A stretch of 64,000 bases of DNA, from assembly GCA_046329575.1 (NCBI GenBank), contig JAXLUJ010000013.1:47424-111423 (forward strand), written 5' to 3'. The translations under genes and the position numbers were made by a program. Under the pieces are notes generated by a model. That model saw only the letters and a program-made list of their open reading frames with translations. It was not told where the DNA came from and ran no database searches. Position 1 is the first letter of the stretch; each line of letters starts with the position of its first letter. This document shows positions 57,337-64,000 of the stretch, piece after piece. The stretch comes from UBA1941 sp046329575 (GTDB lineage Bacteria; Bacteroidota; Bacteroidia; Chitinophagales; LD1).

Positions 57337-57517
57337 TAATTTTGAAATTCGTAATTCGCCTGGAACGATTATACAGCAATGGTTTTATGGCTTTCCGCGG
57401 CCTGAGGACTTGCAGCGAACAGCCCGGCATCCGCAAAAATAAAAATCCCGTTTAGACTATCTTGTCATGCAACAACGCCATTCGTAATCAGGATTTTTGA
57501 AACAGAAAGACTTTGCT

Positions 57518-58330
57518 TTATTCCTTTGCGAACTTGTTCATGAGTAGTTCGCTAACGCCCATATTGCTGAATCCGCCATCGTGAAAAATATTCTGCATAG
57601 TTACAGAACGCGTCAGATCGCTGAACATCGCAACAGTGAAATCGGCACAGGAATCGGCCGAGGCATTTCCGAGAGGCGCCATTTTATCGGCAAACTCAAA
57701 AAAGGAATCAAATCCTTTGATACCCGATCCGGCGGTGGTCATTGTAGGAGATTGAGAGATACTATTTACACGCACTTTTTTCTTTTCTCCATAATAATAA
57801 CCGAACGAGCGAACGATGGATTCGAGATAGGCTTTGGCATCGGCCATATCGCCGTAGCCCGGGAAGGCACGCTGAGCGGCGATATAGGTGAGTGTAACTA
57901 CGGAACCCCATTCATTCAGGGCATCTAATTTCATACATGACTGCAATACTTTATGCAGGGAAATTGCCGAAATATCCATAGTCTTTTGGAGCCATTCGTA
58001 GTTCAAATCGGTATAATGACGGCCTTTGCGAACGTTCACCGACATTCCGATACTATGAAGAATGAAATCGAGCTTACCACCGAGGTGTTGCTGCGATTCC
58101 TGAATGAGTTTTTCGATATCTTCCACAATAGTGGCGTCAGCAGGAATTACAACTGTATTGCACTGATCGGCCAGTTTTTTGATTTCGCCCAGGCGAAGCG
58201 CCACTGGAGCGTTGGTAAGCGTAAACTTTGCGCCTTGCTGATGTGCTTTTTCCGCCACTTTCCATGCGATGGAGTTTTGATCGAGCGCTCCGAAAATAAT
58301 TCCCCGTTTTCCTTTAAGCAGGTCGTTCAT
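57518..58330 (-). CDS. fabI: Enoyl-[acyl-carrier-protein] reductase (NADH)
   Basis: The protein has 270 residues of the FabI-type short-chain reductase. It has the divergent nucleotide-binding GIIFGALDQNSIAW, HSIG, TLTYIAAQRAFPGYGDMADAKAYL (Y-x6-K catalytic pair with the first Tyr in LTY) and VRVNSISQSP followed by TAGSGIKGF. It reduces the trans-2-enoyl-ACP double bond, the last step of each fatty-acid elongation round, and is the triclosan/isoniazid-type target. It starts 12 bases after recN and is probably co-transcribed with it. Confidence 0.93.
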   Translation of the reverse strand: MNDLLKGKRGIIFGALDQNSIAWKVAEKAHQQGAKFTLTNAPVALRLGEIKKLADQCNTVVIPADATIVEDIEKLIQESQQHLGGKLDFILHSIGMSVNVRKGRHYTDLNYEWLQKTMDISAISLHKVLQSCMKLDALNEWGSVVTLTYIAAQRAFPGYGDMADAKAYLESIVRSFGYYYGEKKKVRVNSISQSPTMTTAGSGIKGFDSFFEFADKMAPLGNASADSCADFTVAMFSDLTRSVTMQNIFHDGGFSNMGVSELLMNKFAKE

Positions 58331-58342
58331 TCGTTTTTGTTT

Positions 58343-60007
58343 TTAGTTTTTGGTTAGCAGTTCGCGCGCATTTGCTAGTGCTGCTTCGCCGGGTTTATCG
58401 CCACCAAGCATTTTTGCGATTTCGTTGATACGGTTGTTCTGATCGAGCACTGCGATGCTGGTACTGGTTTTCCCTGATTTCGTTTCCTTGTAAATGTAAA
58501 AATGTTTATCGGCAACACGAGCAATCTGCGGAAGGTGCGTAATACAGATCAACTGAAAGTGTTTCGACATATCCAGCATGATTTCACCTACCCGAAGTGC
58601 CACTTCGCCACTGATTCCGGCATCAATCTCATCGAATATCAAGGTTGGTTGTCCGCTCTTTCCGGCTAGTTGGGCCTTCACACACAGCATCAATCTTGAA
58701 AGTTCGCCACCGGAGGCCACTTTCCGAACCGGTTGTGGTGCAAATCCTTTATTAGCGGAAAAAAGAAATTCTATTCCGGTGATACCGGTTTCTGATAATT
58801 GGCTGTTCTCTAATTCGGAGATGGCAATATCAAATACAGCATTAGGCATACCCGCCTTGTGGAGCAATTTTTCAGTGTTCTTTTTAAAGGAAGGTAAGAC
58901 GGCCGTCCTTTTCCGATGAAGCGTGCCTGCAAGGGCCGTCAACTCTTTTTCCTGTAAGGCAACCGTTGCCGTAAGGGCAGCAATGGCTTCATCGCTATTG
59001 TCGAGCAACTGTAACTTTTGGATTAATTGATCACGAAACTCCAGCAACGCCCTGTTATCGGGAAGCGCATACTTTTTCTGCAATCTGTAAATAGTATTCA
59101 GTCGGAACGTTACTTCCTCTAACCTTTGGGGATCAAGAACGGTTTGCTCGTTGAGATGCTCCAGTTCGCTGCTCACGTCTTTGAGTTCAATGAGTGCGCT
59201 TTCGATGCGGTTAGAGATAGCGGCAAAAGTAGGATTGACACGCGCCAAACTTTTTAGTTGGTGTTGTGCTTCGCGAAGGAGATCAATTGCAGTAGTTTCC
59301 CCTTCAGAAAGTATAGTAGTGGCCGATTTTGTAGCATGCAGAATATCCTCAACGTTCGAAAGTGTTTGTTGTTCTGTTTCCAATGCCTGTTGCTCTTCGG
59401 CATGAAGATTTGCTTCGTTGATTTCCTTCAACTGAAATTGCAGAAACTCCAGTTCTTGCTGCGAGCGGGAACGGCCGGATAGTTTGAGTTGTAAATTGCG
59501 CTGCGCTTCGCGAAAATGGGCATATTGCTTTTCATAGTCTTCTGCCTGCTTAGTAGTACCTGCCAAATGGTCGACTAATTTCAATTGGAATCCCGAATCG
59601 ATCAATTCCAGAGTTTCGTGTTGGGAGTGCAGGTTAACCAGTTGTTCGCCCAATGCTCTAAGCTGAGGCAAATTCACCGGAGTATCATTAATGAAAGCGC
59701 GAGATTTTCCATTAGGTGTAATTTCGCGACGAATTACAGTTTGTGTTTCAAAATCGAGTTCTTCCTTTTCGAAAAACGGTTTGAATGTGGGTTTGTCTAG
59801 TTGAAAAACGGCTTCGATCACACATTTTTGTTCGGGGTTGAACAACGTTTTGGAATCAGAGCGTTCGCCAAGTATGAGCGACAATGCGCCCATAAGAATT
59901 GATTTACCTGCGCCGGTTTCGCCGGTGATGATATTGATACCGGCGCCGGGTTCCATCGTCAGTTTTTCGATGATGGCATAATTCTGAATGGTGAGTTGTT
60001 GCAGCAC
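58343..60007 (-). CDS. recN: DNA repair protein RecN
   Basis: The protein has 554 residues from a GTG start. The SMC-like ATPase has Walker A GETGAGKSILMGALSLILGERSD (given in outline, about residue 30), long coiled coils (about 155-370), signature VASGGELSRLMLCVKA and Walker B LIFDEIDAGISG. RecN helps tether broken DNA ends in double-strand break repair. A TATTTTCA box lies 4 bases upstream of the GTG, a weak match to the -7 element. fabI follows. Confidence 0.95.
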   Translation of the reverse strand: MLQQLTIQNYAIIEKLTMEPGAGINIITGETGAGKSILMGALSLILGERSDSKTLFNPEQKCVIEAVFQLDKPTFKPFFEKEELDFETQTVIRREITPNGKSRAFINDTPVNLPQLRALGEQLVNLHSQHETLELIDSGFQLKLVDHLAGTTKQAEDYEKQYAHFREAQRNLQLKLSGRSRSQQELEFLQFQLKEINEANLHAEEQQALETEQQTLSNVEDILHATKSATTILSEGETTAIDLLREAQHQLKSLARVNPTFAAISNRIESALIELKDVSSELEHLNEQTVLDPQRLEEVTFRLNTIYRLQKKYALPDNRALLEFRDQLIQKLQLLDNSDEAIAALTATVALQEKELTALAGTLHRKRTAVLPSFKKNTEKLLHKAGMPNAVFDIAISELENSQLSETGITGIEFLFSANKGFAPQPVRKVASGGELSRLMLCVKAQLAGKSGQPTLIFDEIDAGISGEVALRVGEIMLDMSKHFQLICITHLPQIARVADKHFYIYKETKSGKTSTSIAVLDQNNRINEIAKMLGGDKPGEAALANARELLTKN

Positions 60008-60103
60008 GGGGTGAAAATAAAAAAGTTGTTTGGAGCAAGGAGGGCCAAGGGCGCCGGTTTACGGTGTGGAATCAAAGAACTTAAGGAATTTTAGGTTAGC
60101 GAT

Positions 60104-60111
60104 TATATTTG
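60104..60111 (+). promoter_or_regulatory. -7 promoter element 4 bases from the start of the GNAT gene
   Basis: TATATTTG is a full match to TAnnTTTG; no clear TTG is found 19 bases upstream. The 4-base gap to the ATG at 60116 is the same as at 17447, 19191 and 45742. Confidence 0.5.
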
Positions 60112-60115
60112 AAAG

Positions 60116-60604
60116 ATGTCAATTGCATTTCGACGGGCTGTAGAAAACGATATTCCGGTGATTCGGGAGTTAGCCGAAAAAATATGGCGGGCGCATTACA
60201 TTTCCATTATCAGCATGGAGCAAATAGAATACATGTTAGATAAAATGTATTCTGAAAAAAGTTTAAAAGAGCAATTGGTACGTCAGCCGTTCACTTTGAT
60301 TATGAAAGATGGTATGGCAGCAGGATATTATTCGGTAAGCGAAACTGCGCCAGGCGAACATTATTTACATAAGTTTTATATCGACAATTCTAATCAGCGC
60401 AGTGGGATTGGCAGCGCGGCCATGGATTTTTTATTGCGATCTATTTTGGATGGAAGCGTAATTCGTTTGCAGGTGAACCGCAAGAATGTAAATGCGATCA
60501 ATTTTTATTTCAGGCATGGGTTTCGCATTGCGTATGCGAAAGACTTTGAAATTGGCGGAGGTTATACTATGGACGACTTTGTGATGGAACGCCAGATGGC
60601 ATAG
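60116..60604 (+). CDS. GNAT-family N-acetyltransferase
   Basis: The protein has 162 residues. It has the GNAT fold: FRRAVENDIPVIRELAEKIW at the N-terminus, central strand HYLHKFYID, the acetyl-CoA loop NQRSGIGSAAMDFLL (Q/R-x-x-G-x-G/A), and NAINFYFRHGFRI in motif B. It transfers an acetyl group to an unknown amine, and the closest well-known relatives include protein-alanine and small-molecule acetylases. It is divergent from recN. It ends in TAG at the edge of an intergenic repeat. Confidence 0.88.
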   Translation: MSIAFRRAVENDIPVIRELAEKIWRAHYISIISMEQIEYMLDKMYSEKSLKEQLVRQPFTLIMKDGMAAGYYSVSETAPGEHYLHKFYIDNSNQRSGIGSAAMDFLLRSILDGSVIRLQVNRKNVNAINFYFRHGFRIAYAKDFEIGGGYTMDDFVMERQMA

Positions 60605-60716
60605 TGCAAGGCCCGGCTTTGCGTTAGGGATACGGAGGGTGCGCCTGAAAGGCGCAGTACGAGTGAGGAACGAACGAGTACCGGAGCGTAGCGAAGCCCG
60701 CAGTAGCCCGGGCCTT
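60605..60716 (-). repeat. Dispersed GC-rich intergenic repeat, copy C (inverted)
   Basis: Read on the minus strand: CCCGGGCTACTGCGGG, CTTCGCTACGCTCCGG, CCTTTCAGGCGCACC, ending CCGTATCCCTAACGC. Block order agrees with copies A (26621) and B (43851). It sits between the GNAT gene and a bidirectional terminator. Confidence 0.65.
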
Positions 60717-60757
60717 AAAAAAAAGAAGCCCCTCATCGGGGCTTCTTTTTTTTAAGG
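60717..60757. terminator. Bidirectional terminator between the GNAT and SprB-repeat genes
   Basis: AAAAAAAAGAAGCCCC-TCAT-CGGGGCTTCTTTTTTTT: a stem of about 10 GC-rich base pairs with A and T tracts on either side, usable by both converging genes. Confidence 0.92.
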
Positions 60758-60771
60758 CAACGCCATAATAA

Positions 60772-63700
60772 TTATCGAAGCAAGGTAACACTACCTTTAA
60801 GCGTGCGTTCGGTATAACCATCAGTAAAGGTCACCTTAACCTGATAAACATACACATTAGGTTCCTGCGGCACCCCTTTAAAAGTACCATCCCACTTAAA
60901 GTTGATATCGTTGGATTCAAACATTTTTTCGCCCCAACGATTGAACACGGTCACATTAACCAGCGACCAGCTTTTTTTCTGATTGGCTCCGTAGATTTCC
61001 CAATAATCGTTATTGCCATCGCCATTTGGTGTGAAGGCATTTGGTACATAGATCTGATAATCGGGAATTACGCGAATAAATGCTGTATCGGAAGAAACAC
61101 AACCGCTATCGCTTATGGCCACTACGGTATAGCGAATGGTTCGCACCGGGGAAGCGGTAGGATCAGGACAATCGGAGCAAGTGAGGGCGATTACCGGAGA
61201 CCAAGTAATTGAGGCGATGCCCGGTCCGTTGTCGATGGCCTGAAGATTAACGGATTCACCCAGATCAATCTCGGAATAGTGAGGTTGGGCAGTGATATGA
61301 TAAATCGAATCGTTGCCGATTGTGAATGTGGTATCGCGCACACAACCTCTGGCATCGTTTATAGTTACGGAATAGGTTCCTTCGGCCAGGCCGTAGATGG
61401 CATTTCCGGTAAACCCATTACTCCAAATGACGCTGTAGCCAGGTGTGCCGCCGCTAACGCTGATAGAAGCGGCGCCATTTTTGAGTGGCGGGCAAAGCAC
61501 ATTCTTTTGAGCTGCATTTAAGTTCATTGGCGGTACTACATCAACAATTGCCGTATCGATAATCTGACAGCCTTTGGAATCGGTGATGGTAACATAGTAG
61601 GTTCCTACTGGCACACCGGTGAGGTCTTCAGTTACAGCGGCATTCGACCAGAGGTAAGTGATTGTTCCTGTTCCGCCGGATGCTGATATGAAAGCGCCGC
61701 CATCGCTCAATCCCGGACAGCTTACCAAACGAATACTATCGTTGGTTACGGTTACTCCTGGCGGATCATTAATAACGATTGCCGGGATTGATTTCTGGCA
61801 ATTGTGTGCATCGGTAACTGTAACGGTGTAAGAACCAGCGGTGAGGCCGCAGGTGTCTTCAAACATGTGGCCATTGCCCCAGTCGAAAGCATATGCAGGC
61901 GTACCTCCCGAAACGGTGAGATTGATGCAAGCATCGCCGTAAGATTTACAACTAGGATTGGTATGGGTTTCGCTGATGGTGATAGCATTAGGCTGTGTAA
62001 TTTTGATAGTATCGAGCCCTGCTATAGGACAGCCATTCGCATCTTTTACATGAACGTAGTACGCACCGATGGTGAGGTTGGAACGGTCTTCACTATTGGA
62101 AGTGCCAGCCACATCATCCCAATCATACGAGTAAGGGGTTGCAGTACCGTTCACTATCAGATCAATGCTTCCGTCAGTACCGCCAAAGCAAGATACGTTG
62201 ATGACATTTGTATCGAGCGTTGTGGAAACAGGCGGTGTTGGAATGAAGAAGACAAACGAATCGACGCAATTATGGGCGTCTTTCACAACTGCTGTATAGT
62301 TACCTCCGAGAAGCCCGGAGAAGGTTGGTGAGGGTTGGTAGTTACCCCCGCGGATTGCATAATTATAGTTTGTAGTTCCACCGGAAGCCGTTAACGTAAA
62401 GCCGGCATCATGCGAGGCGTTACAGGTTGGCGGCGTAACGGACACTGTATCAAGAACCAGAACGGCGGGCTGGGTAATGGTAACGGTAATTTGGAAGACG
62501 CAATTGTGCGCATCCGTTACTACAACGTTGTGCGCGCCGGCACAAATCAGTTTAAACGTATCGTTAGACTGAGGCGTTCCTGCATCTATACTGTAGCTAT
62601 ATGGCCGTGTTCCGCCCGTAGCCGCAATCACTGCCTGACCATCGCATGCTGCATTGCAACTCACATTGGTGTGAGTTTCGGTAGCCTGAAGTGCAGGTGG
62701 AGTATAGATGGTAAAATTGACAATGGTATCACAGTTATGGGCGTCACGAATAGTGATATTATGCGGCCCTGCTGCCAAGCCCGTTACAGCTGCAATTGGA
62801 TTGAAGCCACCGGCATCCACACTTTGTGTATAAGGCGGAACACCGCCAGACGGCGCCATAGTAATGCCGCCATCAGATAATCCATTACATGAAATACTAT
62901 CAAGGTGGGCGATGGAAGCGCCAACGTGTGAAGGTTGGTTTACAATTATGGTATCAAGACCACCAACCGGGCAACCGTTTGCATCTACCACATGTACAAA
63001 ATAATGACCGGCCGGAATATTGGTGCGATCTTCGGTATTGTTGGTTCCCGGCACATCGGCCCAATCGAACGTATAAGGCGTAATGCTGCCATTTACTGTT
63101 AGGTTGATGCTACCGTTACTTTGACCGTAGCAGTTTACGTCAACCACGTCAGTATCAAGCGTTGCGGTTGCCGGAGGAGCCGGAACGGTGATATGCAGTG
63201 AGTCGATACAACCATTCGCATCTTTCACGACGGCGCTGTAAACACCACCATAAAGGCCCGTAAACAATCCCGAGGACTGATACGGTCTGCCAGGAATACC
63301 ATATTGATAGCCTGGAGTTCCACCTGAAGCAGAAACGGTGAGTGAACCATCCTGACTGGCGTTGCAAAGAGGCTGAGTGGTAGTTACCGAATCCAACACC
63401 AGAATTGCAGGTTCTGTAATAGTTATACTGATAGTTGTATCACAACCTTTTGCATCGGTTATGGTAATGGTGTGCGAACCTGCGCATAATGAATTGAATG
63501 AATCGATCAATTGATTTGAGCCACCATCAATTGCATATTGATATGGTGTAGTTCCTCCGTTACCTGCTGCGCGTACCATGGCATCGCACCCGCCATGGCA
63601 TGAGGCGTTTCTGGATGTTATAATAGAAGGAGTAAGCAAAACCGGCTGATAGATATTGAAGTTGATAATGGTATCGCAGTTGTGCGCATCGCGGATGGTG

Positions 63701-63999
63701 ATGCTGTGCGGGCCGGCGGTAAGTCCGCTTACTGCTGCCACGGCATTGAACGGTCCGGCATCTACGCTTTGTGTATATGGGCTTACTCCACCATGAGGAG
63801 CCAGTGTGATACCGCCATTATTTCCTCCAAAGCAGGATACGCTATCGAGATGGGTAATCGCCGCGCCAACTTTTGTAGGTTCGGTGATGATAGCGGTTAC
63901 CGTATCGCGGCAGCCATTCGCATCCTGAACATAGGCGTTATACGTGCCTGCAGGAATGCTGTTGGCGATACTGTCGTGTTCTGCCGGAAGTGTTGGCCA
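60772..63999 (-). CDS. Giant SprB-repeat surface protein with type B (gliding-motility-associated) sorting domain, C-terminal part
   Basis: 1,076 codons are visible, and the frame is open to the right edge, so the true start lies outside. About eleven SprB-type repeats of ~75-80 residues (V-x-C-x-G-x-x-D-G, then G-G-x-x-P-Y-x-Y, L-x-A-G-x-Y-x-V-x-V-x-D-A-N/H-G/N-C) fill the region to about 870. The C-terminal ~95 residues are a T9SS type B domain (YVPNAFTPNGDGNNDYWEIY, FNRWGEKMFESND, GVPQEPNVYVYQVKVTF, ending LKGSVTLLR). Such proteins sit on the cell surface and can act as gliding adhesins moved by the T9SS motor. The repeats are grouped in a larger 945-base unit. Confidence 0.9.
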   Translation of the reverse strand, partial: WPTLPAEHDSIANSIPAGTYNAYVQDANGCRDTVTAIITEPTKVGAAITHLDSVSCFGGNNGGITLAPHGGVSPYTQSVDAGPFNAVAAVSGLTAGPHSITIRDAHNCDTIINFNIYQPVLLTPSIITSRNASCHGGCDAMVRAAGNGGTTPYQYAIDGGSNQLIDSFNSLCAGSHTITITDAKGCDTTISITITEPAILVLDSVTTTQPLCNASQDGSLTVSASGGTPGYQYGIPGRPYQSSGLFTGLYGGVYSAVVKDANGCIDSLHITVPAPPATATLDTDVVDVNCYGQSNGSINLTVNGSITPYTFDWADVPGTNNTEDRTNIPAGHYFVHVVDANGCPVGGLDTIIVNQPSHVGASIAHLDSISCNGLSDGGITMAPSGGVPPYTQSVDAGGFNPIAAVTGLAAGPHNITIRDAHNCDTIVNFTIYTPPALQATETHTNVSCNAACDGQAVIAATGGTRPYSYSIDAGTPQSNDTFKLICAGAHNVVVTDAHNCVFQITVTITQPAVLVLDTVSVTPPTCNASHDAGFTLTASGGTTNYNYAIRGGNYQPSPTFSGLLGGNYTAVVKDAHNCVDSFVFFIPTPPVSTTLDTNVINVSCFGGTDGSIDLIVNGTATPYSYDWDDVAGTSNSEDRSNLTIGAYYVHVKDANGCPIAGLDTIKITQPNAITISETHTNPSCKSYGDACINLTVSGGTPAYAFDWGNGHMFEDTCGLTAGSYTVTVTDAHNCQKSIPAIVINDPPGVTVTNDSIRLVSCPGLSDGGAFISASGGTGTITYLWSNAAVTEDLTGVPVGTYYVTITDSKGCQIIDTAIVDVVPPMNLNAAQKNVLCPPLKNGAASISVSGGTPGYSVIWSNGFTGNAIYGLAEGTYSVTINDARGCVRDTTFTIGNDSIYHITAQPHYSEIDLGESVNLQAIDNGPGIASITWSPVIALTCSDCPDPTASPVRTIRYTVVAISDSGCVSSDTAFIRVIPDYQIYVPNAFTPNGDGNNDYWEIYGANQKKSWSLVNVTVFNRWGEKMFESNDINFKWDGTFKGVPQEPNVYVYQVKVTFTDGYTERTLKGSVTLLR

Positions 64000-64000
64000 A

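Larger units (their letters stand above)
55638..57482. mobile_element. 1.85-kb segment bounded by perfect 18-base inverted repeats and containing an IS110-family insertion sequence
   Basis: AATGGCGTTGTTGCATGA at 55638-55655 is repeated, inverted and without mismatch, at 57465-57482. Inside lie a 52-codon frame, an IS110-type transposase gene, its structured non-coding leader and repeat R2. IS110 elements normally lack such terminal repeats. The 18-base repeats may therefore be ends of an older, decayed element that the IS110 entered, or a composite. Confidence 0.5.

Noticed and set aside
61804..62880. Two plus-strand frames of 175 and 156 codons
   Set aside because: They are antisense shadows of the SprB-repeat gene, whose long open frame and recognisable domains take precedence.

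Overview
The window comes from a member of the Bacteroidota, probably an environmental lineage near Chitinophagales/Sphingobacteriales. Four things point there: many type IX secretion (T9SS) cargo proteins with C-terminal sorting domains, a PorV2-like/PorU2-like pair, SprB-repeat adhesin architecture, and promoters of the Bacteroidota form (TTG, 19 bases, TAnnTTTG). GC content is moderate. A species cannot be named from sequence reading alone.

Layout. 1-10.9 kb (minus) holds two tandemly duplicated T9SS propeller proteins and one giant T9SS surface gene cut into two pieces by an in-frame TAG. 11-17.4 kb is housekeeping: an LpxH-like phosphoesterase, a SAM-I riboswitch ahead of metH, a PKD lipoprotein and tyrS. 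17.4-31.4 kb runs on the plus strand: a GH13 glucosidase, an ACP-phosphodiesterase-like protein, PorV2- and PorU2-like proteins, a lipoprotein, a subtilisin-like T9SS protease and an SdrD-B-type surface protein. 31.4-34.5 kb has a divergent Wzz-like / O-antigen-ligase-like pair. 34.5-43.8 kb has der, small lipoproteins, a Cys-cluster protein, the ftsK-lolA-alkB cluster, a reprolysin-like T9SS metalloprotease and a small membrane protein. 44-46.2 kb has a GT-C-like membrane protein and a small secreted protein.

46.2-52.7 kb is a complete rRNA operon on the minus strand, in the order 16S, tRNA-Ile, tRNA-Ala, 23S, 5S. It is driven by three near-identical tandem promoters. Four degenerate 5S-like copies, each with its own terminator, follow it in a 213-base tandem array. 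The 16S 3' tail carries an altered anti-Shine-Dalgarno sequence. Several genes have a -7 element ending exactly 4 bases before the start codon, which predicts leaderless or nearly leaderless mRNAs. The two observations fit together.

52.8-64 kb has an MFS transporter, a STAS protein, RNase Z, an IS110-family element with a structured non-coding leader (candidate bridge RNA) inside 18-base inverted repeats, fabI, recN, a GNAT enzyme, and the C-terminal 1,076 codons of a giant SprB-repeat, type B-sorted protein that runs off the right edge. A GC-rich dispersed intergenic repeat recurs at 26.6, 43.9 and 60.6 kb.
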